From positions 1 through 44,732 of the forward strand of contig JAAYVG010000037.1 in NCBI GenBank assembly GCA_012517285.1: a stretch of DNA of 44,732 nt, in the 5' to 3' direction. This stretch comes from Elusimicrobiota bacterium. Its GTDB lineage: Bacteria; Elusimicrobiota; Elusimicrobia; Elusimicrobiales; UBA9959. This document shows, piece by piece, positions 34,090 through 42,915 of this stretch. The translations under genes and the position numbers were made by a program. Each line of letters starts with the position of its first letter. Within the stretch, counting starts at the first letter, position 1. The notes under the pieces were generated by a model. That model made no database searches and was not told where the DNA came from. It was given only the letters and a program-made list of their open reading frames with translations.

Positions 34090-35304
34090 TCAGTTTTCTT
34101 TTATTATCTGAGCGGCTATCTCATTTTTCTGGATGTTGTTGGAACCCTCGTATATCTGGGTTACCTTTGCATCCCTCATAAATTTTTCAAGCCCGAAGCT
34201 TCTCATGTATCCCATACCACCACAAAGTGTCACACACTGTTGTGTTATGTCAAATGCAGTATCAGATGCATAAAGCTTTATCATTGCAGAGTATTTTGTC
34301 CATCTTGTTCGTGATATCTTTTTTATTTCATCCCTCACTGCAGTCTTGTTTTTTACTGCGTTTTCAAATGCCTTTATATATGTTTCATCCATTTTTATCA
34401 CTGTTGAATATAAAAGAGCCTTACTAGCCTCAAGCCTTGCCGACATATCTGCTATGCTGTGACTTACTGATTGGAATGATATGACAGACTGGCCAAATTG
34501 TTTCCTTTCCTTTAAATATTTTATTGTAAGTGACAAAGCACCTTCAGCAATACCTATCGATTGAGCAGCAACGCCAGGCCTTGAGTAATCAAATGTTTCT
34601 TGAAGTATAAAAAGTCCAAAGCCCTCAGGGCCAAGCATATTTTCCTTATGAACTCTCATATCCTCAAAGAATAGCTCTGTGGTCGGGTTTGATCTTATTC
34701 CCAACTTTTTTTCTTTTTTGCCGATTCTAAATCCCAGTGTATCTTTATCAACGAAAAAGCAACTTATTCCCCTTGCTCCCTTTTCTGGTGCAGTTTTTGC
34801 AAATATGACATATATATCCGATATATTTCCTGATGAACAAAAGTGTTTCATCCCGTTTATTGTATAAAAATCGCCATCCTTTTTTGCAGATGTTGTTATC
34901 GCCGTGGCATCAGAACCAGCATCTGGCTCTGTTAAGGCAAATGCTGCAACCCTATTCCCTGATGTAAGGTGTGGAAAAAGTCTTTTTCTCTGTTCATCGT
35001 TTGCATAGAGTATAAGAGGTATTGAACCCAGTGCTGATGTTGCGGGAAGAAGTGCAAGTGAACCGTCAACCCTTGAAAGCTCTTCTATACACAGACAGAG
35101 TCCGGTAAGACCTGCATTTATTCCACCGTATTCCTCAGGGTATATTATTGAATAAAAGCCTGATTCTTTGTAGCTTGAAGCAAGCTTGGCTGGAAATTCT
35201 TCTTTCTCATCATACTCTGATGAGAGTGGCTTTAAAATCTTCTCAGCAAAATCCCTTGAAAGATTGATTATCTCTTTCTGTGTATCAGTAAAATTAAAAA
35301 GCAT
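34090..35304 (-). CDS. Acyl-CoA dehydrogenase
   Basis: A flavoprotein that oxidises acyl-CoA to enoyl-CoA and passes electrons to ETF. From MLFNFTDTQKEI (404 residues) it has the two family signatures: AFALTEPDAGSDATAITTSAKKDGD with ITTSA near the FAD, and QCVTLCGGMGYMRSFGLEKFMRDAKVTQIYEGSNNIQKNEIA near the C-terminus. The YEG in the last segment is where the catalytic glutamate lies in short/medium-chain enzymes. A near-perfect GGAGGTGAT precedes the chosen ATG; an earlier start at 35343 would overlap rnc. The substrate chain length or branching cannot be read from the sequence. It follows the lipid genes, and EtfAB is encoded at the other end of the window. Confidence 0.94.
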   Translation of the reverse strand: MLFNFTDTQKEIINLSRDFAEKILKPLSSEYDEKEEFPAKLASSYKESGFYSIIYPEEYGGINAGLTGLCLCIEELSRVDGSLALLPATSALGSIPLILYANDEQRKRLFPHLTSGNRVAAFALTEPDAGSDATAITTSAKKDGDFYTINGMKHFCSSGNISDIYVIFAKTAPEKGARGISCFFVDKDTLGFRIGKKEKKLGIRSNPTTELFFEDMRVHKENMLGPEGFGLFILQETFDYSRPGVAAQSIGIAEGALSLTIKYLKERKQFGQSVISFQSVSHSIADMSARLEASKALLYSTVIKMDETYIKAFENAVKNKTAVRDEIKKISRTRWTKYSAMIKLYASDTAFDITQQCVTLCGGMGYMRSFGLEKFMRDAKVTQIYEGSNNIQKNEIAAQIIKEN

Positions 35305-35314
35305 ATCACCTCCA

Positions 35315-36022
35315 TCAGTGTTTATCATCGCTGTTTGAAACATTATTTACGGATATATTTAAAATCTCTATCGCCTTTTTTGCGGCATCCTGTTCTGCCT
35401 CTTTTTTGCTTTTTCCTTCGCCGACTGATATTTCTTTGTGGTTTATATTCAATGAAACAATAAACTTTTTTTCATGGTCAGGTCCTACCTGAGAAACTAT
35501 TTTATAGTATGGAAGTGCTTTGTATTTTTTCTGGCAATACTCCTGTATATCAGATTTATAATCCAGAGCAAGGGAAAAGTCACTTTCTATTAAAAATTTT
35601 TCTATCAGTTTCTTTGATTCATCAAAGGCACCATCTAAATACATTGCCCCGATAATAGCCTCAAAGGCATTTGCCGATATCTGAGGCTTTGCCCTTCCAC
35701 CGCTTTGGACCTCACCAAATGATAATTTTACATACTTATCAAGATCCAGTTTTTTTGCCCATCTATAAAGATTTTTTGACGAGACAAGATATGATTTAAG
35801 CTTTGATAGATATCCCTCATCCCTATCGGAAAACTTTCTTACAAGGTATTCTGCAACAATAAGACCTACAACACTATCCCCAAGAAATTCAAGCCTTTCA
35901 TTGTCATAGAGGATTCTTCTTTCAACAGAATAAGATTTATGAGTCAAAGCACCATCAAGAAGCTTCTTTTCCTTAAAAGAATAACCTATCTTGGCCTCTA
36001 ACTCTGTATAATCCGAAAACAT
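35315..36022 (-). CDS. rnc: Ribonuclease III
   Basis: A 235-residue double-strand-specific endoribonuclease that processes rRNA precursors and structured mRNAs. The signature NERLEFLGDS is at 41-50, with the metal-binding acidic residues; FEAIIGAMYLDGAFDES holds the second acidic pair. The C-terminal double-stranded RNA-binding domain begins at about residue 155 (DIQEYCQKKYKALPYYKIVSQVGPDHEKKFIVSL, GEGKSKKEAEQDAAKKA). It lies just after acpP, the common bacterial acpP-rnc neighbourhood, although the usual fabF is missing between them. Confidence 0.96.
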   Translation of the reverse strand: MFSDYTELEAKIGYSFKEKKLLDGALTHKSYSVERRILYDNERLEFLGDSVVGLIVAEYLVRKFSDRDEGYLSKLKSYLVSSKNLYRWAKKLDLDKYVKLSFGEVQSGGRAKPQISANAFEAIIGAMYLDGAFDESKKLIEKFLIESDFSLALDYKSDIQEYCQKKYKALPYYKIVSQVGPDHEKKFIVSLNINHKEISVGEGKSKKEAEQDAAKKAIEILNISVNNVSNSDDKH

Positions 36023-36028
36023 TAAATT

Positions 36029-36280
36029 TTACTTTGAAATTTTATTTGATATATAGTCCACTGCCTCACCAACAGTTTTTATCTTCTGAGCATCCTCATC
36101 AGGTATCTCAACATCAAACTTTGTTTCCATTGACATAACCAGCTCTACTATATCAAGGGAGTCAGCGCCTAAATCATCCACAAACTTTGAATCTTCTTTT
36201 ATCTCTTTCATATCAACCGAGAGTGATTCAGATATCAGCTTCTTTATCTCATCCGATATGTTTTCTCTTGTCATTGCCAT
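36029..36280 (-). CDS. acpP: Acyl carrier protein
   Basis: An 83-residue acidic carrier of growing acyl chains. DDLGADSLDIVELVMSMETKFDVEIPDEDAQKIKTVGEAVDYI is the classic core, and Ser41 in the DSL motif is the phosphopantetheine attachment site. The gene has its own GGAGG and a TATAAT box about 29 bases upstream, so it may be expressed more strongly than its neighbours. It lies between fabG and rnc. Confidence 0.97.
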   Translation of the reverse strand: MAMTRENISDEIKKLISESLSVDMKEIKEDSKFVDDLGADSLDIVELVMSMETKFDVEIPDEDAQKIKTVGEAVDYISNKISK

Positions 36281-36314
36281 TTTATTTCCTCCATTTCAAA
36301 AACTCTAAAGTATT

Positions 36315-36320
36315 ATTATA
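36315..36320 (-). promoter_or_regulatory. Putative internal promoter for acpP
   Basis: TATAAT, preceded by TTTTTTTTG, lies in the 58-bp gap between fabG and acpP, about 34 bases before the ATG, followed by a normal leader with GGAGG. The same TTTTTTG-TATAAT context occurs before nuoA. The -35 region is weak. Confidence 0.4.
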
Positions 36321-36338
36321 CAAAAAAAATTATTAATA

Positions 36339-37082
36339 TCACATATATAATCCACCATTGACACCTATAACCTGACCAGTTATATATGAGGCGGAATCAG
36401 ATGCAAGAAATACCGCTGCATCAGCAACATCACGAGGCAACCCTAATCTTTCAAGCGGTATCTGAGAAATTATCTGCTGCTTTGATTTTTCATCTAATTT
36501 ATCTGTCATCTTCGTCTGAATAAAACCTGGAGCTATAGCGTTTACAGTTACATTTCTCCTTGCAAATTCCCTTGCAAGTGATTTTGTAAGACCAATAAGT
36601 CCTGCCTTTGATGCTGAATAGTTTGCCTGACCGGCCTGTCCGCTCTGCCCAACAACTGATGCGATATTTATTATCCTTCCGTATCTCTGTTTTGACATAT
36701 AAATAAAAACATTTTTTGACATCAGAAACGGACCCTTTAAATTGACTGATATAACATCATCAAAATCTTTTTCCTTCATTCTCAGAACAAGGTTATCTCT
36801 CGTTATACCTGCATTGTTGACAAGCACATCTATTCTTCCAAACTCATCCATAGCTTTTTTGACAGCATTTATACATTCCTCTTCAACACTAACATCATGC
36901 TTAAAACCAACTGCCTTAACAGAATATTTTTTGGAGATCTCATCAGCAATCAAATTTATATTTTCATTCAGATCACTCATTAAAAGATTTGAACCTAACT
37001 CAGCAAATCTCTCAGCCATGGATTTACCTATACCATCAGCTGAACCTGTTATTAATATCACTTTATTTTCAAAGCCAGTCAT
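36339..37082 (-). CDS. fabG: 3-oxoacyl-ACP reductase
   Basis: An NADPH-dependent reductase of the fatty-acid elongation cycle. The 247-residue protein is a classical short-chain dehydrogenase: TGSADGIG at 12-19 binds the cofactor, NNAG follows, and the catalytic Ser, Tyr and Lys are in INIASVVGQSG and the ANYSASKAGLIG block. GFIQTKMTDKL and YITGQVIGVNGGLYM are typical of FabG. It overlaps the plsX stop by 4 bp. fabH and fabD, which usually lie between plsX and fabG, are absent here. Confidence 0.95.
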   Translation of the reverse strand: MTGFENKVILITGSADGIGKSMAERFAELGSNLLMSDLNENINLIADEISKKYSVKAVGFKHDVSVEEECINAVKKAMDEFGRIDVLVNNAGITRDNLVLRMKEKDFDDVISVNLKGPFLMSKNVFIYMSKQRYGRIINIASVVGQSGQAGQANYSASKAGLIGLTKSLAREFARRNVTVNAIAPGFIQTKMTDKLDEKSKQQIISQIPLERLGLPRDVADAAVFLASDSASYITGQVIGVNGGLYM

Positions 37083-38119
37083 TCAGCAACCCCACCAAGA
37101 TTTGTCATTTTTGAAACTTCAATGTTTTTTTCTATCTCAAATTTTATCTTCTCTATAAGATTCTGTGAAACAACATTCTTTGCATTTTTTATGGCAGCAA
37201 ATATCGCCTTTGATGTCGTCCTGCCATGACCAACAAGCACTATACCGTTTATTCCAAGCAGAGGCACAGCACCAAGCTCATCAGGATTTGTTTTTTTAAT
37301 AAGGTCATCAAATATTTTTTTCATAAGGAAAGCACCAATCTTATATATAATTTTTTTGCTTATTCCCTTTTTTACAGAATGAAGTATAAACCTTGAAAGC
37401 CCTTCTGAAAGCTTAAGAACAACATTGCCTGTAAAGCCGTCAGTAACAACAACATCAACAAGATGGGCAGGTATATCTCTACCCTCAACAGGGCCATAAA
37501 ACCTTATCTGATTGCAGCTCTTTAAAAGAGGAATTGTTTCTAGGACAAGACTGTTCCCCTTTGTTTCTTCCTCACCTATTGAAAGAATGCCAACCTTTGG
37601 CTCCGATATACCAAAAATATTTTTCATATAAACAGAGCCCATTATAGCAAACTGCAAGAGATGATATGGCCTTGAATCCATATTTGCACCTGCATCAAGG
37701 ACAAGAGAAAAACCCTTTTCTGTAGGATAAGGTATTGCCAATGCCGGTCTTGAAATACCTTTTATCCTTCCTATCTTTAAAAGTGATGCAACCATTATTG
37801 CCCCAGAGTTACCAGCAGAAATAAAGGCATCAGCCTTTTTATCCGCTACAAGCTCAGCACCTATCATAATGGAGGAGTTGGGTTTGTTTTTACACTCTTC
37901 CACTGGCTCCTTTGACATTTCTATTATCTCAGGACAATGCTGAATAGTTATTTTTGATGGGATATGCTTCAAACCTAATCTTTTAAACTCATCCCTTATC
38001 TCATCTTCCCTGCCAGCAAGGATTATATCAACACCAAGCTTGTTCACAGCATCAACAGATGCCTGAACATTTGGTTTTAAACCAAAATCTCCACCGTGAG
38101 CATCCACTATTATTTTCAT
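37079..38119 (-). CDS. plsX: Phosphate acyltransferase
   Basis: PlsX converts acyl-ACP to acyl-phosphate for phospholipid synthesis. The 346-residue protein begins MKIIVDAHGGDFGLKPNVQASV, close to the usual MGGD start, and contains ISAGNSGAIMVASLLKIGRIKGISRPALA, VLDAGANMDSRPYHLLQFAIMGSVYM, LSIGEEETKGN, and VVVTDGFTGNVVLKLSEG, all family landmarks. It follows rpmF by 29 bp, the widespread DUF177-rpmF-plsX order, and is translationally coupled to fabG. Confidence 0.96.
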   Translation of the reverse strand: MKIIVDAHGGDFGLKPNVQASVDAVNKLGVDIILAGREDEIRDEFKRLGLKHIPSKITIQHCPEIIEMSKEPVEECKNKPNSSIMIGAELVADKKADAFISAGNSGAIMVASLLKIGRIKGISRPALAIPYPTEKGFSLVLDAGANMDSRPYHLLQFAIMGSVYMKNIFGISEPKVGILSIGEEETKGNSLVLETIPLLKSCNQIRFYGPVEGRDIPAHLVDVVVTDGFTGNVVLKLSEGLSRFILHSVKKGISKKIIYKIGAFLMKKIFDDLIKKTNPDELGAVPLLGINGIVLVGHGRTTSKAIFAAIKNAKNVVSQNLIEKIKFEIEKNIEVSKMTNLGGVAE

Positions 38120-38148
38120 ATTTTTATAGCTTAAAGATAAAAATTATA

Positions 38149-38361
38149 TTATTTGTTTTCTTCTTGCCCTTTTGAACCTTTTTCCTTCTTTGCTATAACT
38201 ATCTTGCCCTTGTAATATCCGCAATTAGGACAAACCATATGAGGTCTCTTCAAAGCACCACAGTTAGGACAGACCGAAAGATTTACGATATCAAGTCTTG
38301 AATTCTGATATCTCCTTTTATCTCTTCTTGCCCTTGTATGTTTTCTCTTTGGATTTGGCAT
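38149..38361 (-). CDS. rpmF: 50S ribosomal protein L32
   Basis: A 70-residue basic ribosomal protein. MPNPKRKHTRARRDKRR is the standard start, and Cys31, Cys34, Cys44 and Cys47 (CPNCG twice) form a zinc ribbon, so this is the zinc-binding C+ form. A clear AAGGAG precedes the ATG. The gene begins 44 bp inside the upstream DUF177 gene, an unusually long overlap in a different frame. The lysine- and glutamate-rich tail (AKKEKGSKGQEENK) extends beyond the usual end. Confidence 0.96.
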   Translation of the reverse strand: MPNPKRKHTRARRDKRRYQNSRLDIVNLSVCPNCGALKRPHMVCPNCGYYKGKIVIAKKEKGSKGQEENK

Positions 38362-38776
38362 AATTATCTCCTTCTTTATTATTAACTTCTATTTTATCAA
38401 AATTATTGATATTTGTTCTACACTGCTTGGAGCATAGAGGTTTCATCGGCTCGCTCAGTGTAAGGGTTTCTCTGACAAGTGAGTTTATATCTATACACTC
38501 ATCATCCTGACTGTAAGATTCTGAGAAATCCTCTTTAAGAACTGTTTCAAAAGGCTCAGCACACCTCGAACATATTTCAGTTACCCTGCTGAGAGTACTT
38601 CCATTAAGAAGAATTAAATTTTTATACAATGAGAAATTAACGGTAACAGTTATATCTTTTGTGATCACCATATCACTGAAGCAATCCTTAAAACTATTTG
38701 GATCAATCATAAACGAGTCAGTATATCTGACTGAGTTTATAATATCCTTTACATAAAATTTCAATTTATCTTTCAT
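38318..38776 (-). CDS. DUF177/YceD-family protein
   Basis: A 152-residue protein of the DUF177 family, found next to rpmF in most bacteria and linked to 23S rRNA accumulation in E. coli and plants. The pattern ICSRCAEPFETVLKEDFSESY, then DINSLVRETLTLSEPMKPLCSKQC is typical: a CxxC pair, the conserved VRE, LxxPxxPLC and further cysteines that may bind zinc. The last 14 codons are lysine-rich and overlap rpmF. It overlaps the preceding glycosyltransferase by 11 bp. Confidence 0.85.
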   Translation of the reverse strand: MKDKLKFYVKDIINSVRYTDSFMIDPNSFKDCFSDMVITKDITVTVNFSLYKNLILLNGSTLSRVTEICSRCAEPFETVLKEDFSESYSQDDECIDINSLVRETLTLSEPMKPLCSKQCRTNINNFDKIEVNNKEGDNYAKSKEKTYKGKKR

Positions 38777-39698
38777 CTGTTTTCTCTTTTATATAGTAAT
38801 CACTCTTTCCTGAAGAATAATAAATTCTCGTGAGCATCTCAGCTATCACTCCAATAAGACCTAAAAGAACTCCTATTATGGAAAGGAATATTGCCACGAT
38901 AAAAAGTGGCTGATCCTTCACAAATATATGATTATACCATTTATTGTATATCGTAATCAAAAAAAATATTGCAGAAATAAATATTGAGCAGAATGAAAAA
39001 ACGCCAAAAAAGTACACTGGCTTTGTCATGAAGTTTCCCATAAACTTGACAACCATAAGATCAAGAAGAACCTTGAAAACCCTCATAATTCCGTATTTTG
39101 ATTTTCCCTTTGTTCTTGGCCTATGGTTGACCTCAACCTCTATTATATCTGCCCCGGCATATCCACACATTGCGGGAATAAATCTGTGCATCTCACCATA
39201 AAGGTCAATCTTAGCAAGTATATCCTTCCTGTATGCTTTTAATGAACAACCATAATCATTAAGCTTTATCCCTGTAACCCATGAGATAAGCCAGTTTGCT
39301 ATTCTTGATGGTATTACCCTCGTAAAAAACGGATCCTTCCTGTTCTTTCTCCAACCATTGACCAGATCATATCCCTCATCAATCTTTTTTAAAAGCATAG
39401 GGATATCATTTGGATCGTTTTGAAGATCTCCGTCCATGGTTATTATAATATCTCCCTTTGCTTCCTTTATCCCCGCTTTCATAGCAGCAGTCTGACCAAA
39501 GTTTCTTGCAAACCTTATTCCTTTAACTCTACTGTCATTTTTTGAAATATCCTTTATAACATTCCAGCTTTTATCAGTGCTACCATCATCAATAAAAATC
39601 AGTTCAAACTCTTTAATAGCTGATAATATTTCAATATAAAGCTCTTTTATGTTCTTTTCTTCATTATACACTGGGACTATGATTGAAATGTTTCTCAT
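38766..39698 (-). CDS. Family 2 glycosyltransferase, membrane-anchored (GtrB/ArnC-like)
   Basis: A 310-residue GT-A enzyme that probably moves a sugar from a nucleotide donor to undecaprenyl phosphate. The N-terminal domain starts ISIIVPVYNEEKNIKELY, has FIDDGSTDKSW and the metal-binding DGDLQNDP. RNFGQTAAMKAGIKEAKGDIIITMDGD and KLNDYGCSLKAYRKD are typical of dolichyl-phosphate-sugar synthase relatives. Two C-terminal membrane helices (about 225-250 and 265-290) are the usual anchor. Its 4-bp overlap with the next glycosyltransferase suggests a common pathway. A lipid-linked sugar made here could serve the GT-C enzyme at 4990-7164, which is inference. Confidence 0.9.
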   Translation of the reverse strand: MRNISIIVPVYNEEKNIKELYIEILSAIKEFELIFIDDGSTDKSWNVIKDISKNDSRVKGIRFARNFGQTAAMKAGIKEAKGDIIITMDGDLQNDPNDIPMLLKKIDEGYDLVNGWRKNRKDPFFTRVIPSRIANWLISWVTGIKLNDYGCSLKAYRKDILAKIDLYGEMHRFIPAMCGYAGADIIEVEVNHRPRTKGKSKYGIMRVFKVLLDLMVVKFMGNFMTKPVYFFGVFSFCSIFISAIFFLITIYNKWYNHIFVKDQPLFIVAIFLSIIGVLLGLIGVIAEMLTRIYYSSGKSDYYIKEKTDER

Positions 39699-40837
39699 AA
39701 AATAATTTTCCTGTAAAGCTCTTCCTGTTCTTTAACCATAAAATCTATATCAAACTCAGAAAGGTCAGTATTTAACACGCCTTCTTTTAATGTGTTAAAT
39801 AATATTTTATTATTAATTAATTCTTTAATCAATTCTGACATCATAGCTGTGTCCTTCTGATCAACAATAAAACCATTTTTTTTATTTAGTATCAGATCGT
39901 TTACGCCATCAGTCCTATAACAGACAGGCACACTCCCAGATGACATAGCCTCAACAAGACTTCTCGGAAGTCCTTCCCAAAGTGATGTAAGAATGAATAT
40001 ATCACCAGAAAGATGTAGTAAAGAACTATCCTCTATCCAACCTGTAAAAAAACATCTATTTGATATGCCCAATTCCCTTGCCTTATTTCTGTAATGCTCA
40101 ATTTTCTCACCACCTCCACCATATATAAAATATACATCAAAGTTTTCTTTTATCACTTTGTTAGCTACTTCTATAAAATCATCAGGATTTTTTTGAGGCT
40201 TGAGATTTGCAACGGTATATACTATTATACGTAAATCCTTTTTTTCTATTCCAAGTTTTTTAATATATTCATAATTCTTTTCTTTTTTAAACCTTGACAT
40301 CTTTATTCCACTTCTTATCACTCGGTAATTATTATTCTTTAGTATTTTATATTTGAGTGCAGTTTTAAGATTATCATTTGAGACAAATATTATAAAATCA
40401 GTAAAAAGGGAAGATATTCTTTCAAGAAATATATAAAGCCATCTGATATAAAATTTTTGAAAATCATTAAACCCAAAGCCATGATATGTGTGAACTATTT
40501 TTTTAACACCTGATAAAAAGCCAGCTGCTCTTGCAATAATTCCAGCCTTTGAAGAATGGGTATGAATTATATCAGGCTTTATCTTTCTCAACAAAAAAAA
40601 TATCTTTAAAAATGCAGCAAGATCATTGAACGGTGAAATCTCTCTTCTAAGCTCTTTTATAAAAAAAGTTTTTACACCAGATTTTCTTGCCCTCTCATCA
40701 AGCATCCCCCCCATGCCTGAAACAAGTATGACATCAAATATGTTTTTATCCATATTTTCTACAGTATAGAGTGTGTTCTCCTGAGCACCACCCAACTCCA
40801 ACTTTGTTATTATATGGACAACAGATATTTTTTTCAT
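39695..40837 (-). CDS. Family 4 glycosyltransferase
   Basis: A 380-residue GT-B retaining glycosyltransferase, cytoplasmic or membrane-associated. The N-terminal acceptor domain begins VVHIITKLELGGAQENTLYTVE and includes DIIHTHSSKAGIIARAAG. The C-terminal donor domain has NLKPQKNPDDFIEVANKV, GGGGEKIEHYR, FTGWIEDSSLL and the EX7E-type motif EGLPRSLVEAMSSGSVPVCYRTDG. These match capsule and exopolysaccharide glycosyltransferases of the GT4 family. Sugar specificity is unknown. It starts on the last base of the TPR/SpoIID gene. Confidence 0.92.
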   Translation of the reverse strand: MKKISVVHIITKLELGGAQENTLYTVENMDKNIFDVILVSGMGGMLDERARKSGVKTFFIKELRREISPFNDLAAFLKIFFLLRKIKPDIIHTHSSKAGIIARAAGFLSGVKKIVHTYHGFGFNDFQKFYIRWLYIFLERISSLFTDFIIFVSNDNLKTALKYKILKNNNYRVIRSGIKMSRFKKEKNYEYIKKLGIEKKDLRIIVYTVANLKPQKNPDDFIEVANKVIKENFDVYFIYGGGGEKIEHYRNKARELGISNRCFFTGWIEDSSLLHLSGDIFILTSLWEGLPRSLVEAMSSGSVPVCYRTDGVNDLILNKKNGFIVDQKDTAMMSELIKELINNKILFNTLKEGVLNTDLSEFDIDFMVKEQEELYRKIIL

Positions 40838-42849
40838 CAGTTTTTTATCACGGCATCAGGGAAATAATGCTTTAATATATCCTTATACTTATACCCCATA
40901 TTTTTTGCTAAATAATTTGCCCCGTACAGACACATCCCATTGAAATCACCAGTACCCACCCCTCTTATTATAAAAAAATCAGGGAAACTTCCATCCATCA
41001 CAGGCCTTATATAAAAAAGATTTGATCTCATTGTCCCAGCAGATAAAATCTTTCTGACATCCTCCTCACCATCTATTTCAACAGTTCCAGCTGTCCCATC
41101 TATTTTTATGGACTTCACAACCCCGAAGTCGTCTCTCTTTAAAACAATTATATTTTTTATTCTTCCAATCTTATAAGAACTGTTAAGCCTTTTTTCTATC
41201 CATTCGGGCCTCAAGATAAGAGCCCATGCAATATCAGCAATACGAGTTTTATCCTCAGGCATTGAATACGGCTTTGACTTAAAAAAATCAAAGTTTATCC
41301 ATTTAAAAAGTGTGAATGGGGTCAATTTATCAGGTTTTAACGAGCCATCATCAACACCAGAATATGTCTTTCCAGCAGCATTAAGAGAATATGAAGCGTT
41401 ATAGGTATCTGAAGACTTTGATAAAAGCAATTCATTTTCAGTAAGATTTGATGCAGAGATATAATCTGTATTTTCATACTCCAGTCCATTAAACTTAAAC
41501 ATTTTATCGCTGTCAGGAATATCAAACAATTTTTCTGGATTTATCTTTTTAAAAAGTCCTGTTCTTACAACAATGGCAAGAGCCTTTAAATATTCATCTC
41601 CATCCTTGGGCCCTTGAACCGCTGAGATATATGCAGGAAGTATATGCTCAATGTAGGTATGATTTATCAAACTCATTCCAGCAGTTGAGAGAAAAACCTC
41701 CAGACTGTTTGATACTTCCTTATCACTTTTATTAACCCCTGAAAATCCTGAGATAACAGATGGATTTTTTATCAGTATAATCCCATTTTTTTCTTTAAGC
41801 TTTATTTCAAAGTCAGACCTCGTAGAATAGAGCTTTGATTGAAGGTTATCGATCAACTCACAAATATTTTTTGATTCAGTATATTTTAACATATAGCGAA
41901 CATTTTTTTTACCATTCAATGAAATCCTTCCAAGATTTTTATCATATATTTCAAAATCAGAGTTGGATACGAAATAAAACGATCTCAGAGATGATAATTT
42001 TCCAGTTTCATCTGAATATAACCCTATTCTAAAAGGAATTGTGGCCTTTCTATTGACAAGAGGTTCAGTATGAGCAAGACCATCAAGTCTAGACCAGTAA
42101 AATATCTGATCAGCATCCTTATTAATTCTTTTAATAAGTTTTTCTGCTTTTTTTGAAAAATCAGAATTTTTAGTATCTATTTCTTTAAGCGTAAAATAAG
42201 ATTGCCACGCAGGCAGATAATTGTCTGTATCATAATACATATCTGCAAGCTCTATAAGTGCCTCAATATTGCGAGGATCATATGTCAGTGAATCCCTTAA
42301 AAAGCTTATAGCCTCCCTTTCCTTTTTTAGGCCAGTATATATATGAGCCATAACATAACTTGATAAAGGGAGCATTGGTGGATATGATTTATAAACGGTT
42401 TTTAACTCCTCACCAGCTTTATTGTAATCCTTCATCTTCACTTCAATCAAAGCTCTGAGAAACCTTGAGAAAAAAATTAGATCATCATCAGCAGTAATGG
42501 TAAAAAGATTATCAAATGAATCAGCTGAAGCCTGATATCTATTTAATGAATAGAATGAAAATGACCTTTCAAACTCCAGATAAGGATTATTTTTAATTGC
42601 ATCAATCTTATTTAAATATTCTACTGCAGTGGAGTTTTGAGCAGTTTCATTAAGCAAGACAACGAGATCCTGACCGGCTTTTAAATTCAAAACTGGATCA
42701 GTTGATTTATCAACTATATAGCGAAGATTTTTTATTGTTTCCAAGACCATACCGTTTTTCCAGCTCTGAATAGAACTGTTGTATATTTCCTCAAAATTAT
42801 CAGAAGCAAAAAGGTTTGAAATAAATAAAAACAATAAAAGTTTTACCAT
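40837..42849 (-). CDS. TPR protein with SpoIID/LytB-like C-terminal domain
   Basis: A 670-residue exported protein. After a short signal peptide (MVKLLLFLFISNLFAS) come TPR-like helical repeats to about residue 225 (DPVLNLKAGQDLVVLLNE, YNKAGEELKTVYKSY, DPRNIEALIELADMYYDTDNYLPAWQSYF). The C-terminal half resembles SpoIID: YIEHILPAYISAVQGPKDGDEYLKALAIVVRTGLF, SIKIDGTAGTVEIDGEEDVRKIL, and GVGTGDFNGMCLYGANYLAKNMGYKYKDILKHYFPDA. SpoIID cuts glycan strands of peptidoglycan, but the usual catalytic glutamate position appears to be Tyr (PAY) and the GHG motif reads GTG, so this copy may not be catalytic. I start at the second ATG because the first overlaps the TATAAT box. Confidence 0.75.
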   Translation of the reverse strand: MVKLLLFLFISNLFASDNFEEIYNSSIQSWKNGMVLETIKNLRYIVDKSTDPVLNLKAGQDLVVLLNETAQNSTAVEYLNKIDAIKNNPYLEFERSFSFYSLNRYQASADSFDNLFTITADDDLIFFSRFLRALIEVKMKDYNKAGEELKTVYKSYPPMLPLSSYVMAHIYTGLKKEREAISFLRDSLTYDPRNIEALIELADMYYDTDNYLPAWQSYFTLKEIDTKNSDFSKKAEKLIKRINKDADQIFYWSRLDGLAHTEPLVNRKATIPFRIGLYSDETGKLSSLRSFYFVSNSDFEIYDKNLGRISLNGKKNVRYMLKYTESKNICELIDNLQSKLYSTRSDFEIKLKEKNGIILIKNPSVISGFSGVNKSDKEVSNSLEVFLSTAGMSLINHTYIEHILPAYISAVQGPKDGDEYLKALAIVVRTGLFKKINPEKLFDIPDSDKMFKFNGLEYENTDYISASNLTENELLLSKSSDTYNASYSLNAAGKTYSGVDDGSLKPDKLTPFTLFKWINFDFFKSKPYSMPEDKTRIADIAWALILRPEWIEKRLNSSYKIGRIKNIIVLKRDDFGVVKSIKIDGTAGTVEIDGEEDVRKILSAGTMRSNLFYIRPVMDGSFPDFFIIRGVGTGDFNGMCLYGANYLAKNMGYKYKDILKHYFPDAVIKN

Positions 42850-42856
42850 AACTAAC

Positions 42857-42862
42857 ATTATA
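42857..42862 (-). promoter_or_regulatory. -10 box 7 bases before the TPR/SpoIID gene start
   Basis: TATAAT is followed by GTTAGTT and then ATG 42849. The earlier in-frame ATG (42858) lies partly inside the box itself. No Shine-Dalgarno and no clear -35 are visible. Confidence 0.45.
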
Positions 42863-42915
42863 ACAATTTAATGAAATGGATTTTTGGGTTATTCGTAAAC
42901 AGGGTTCACTAAAAA

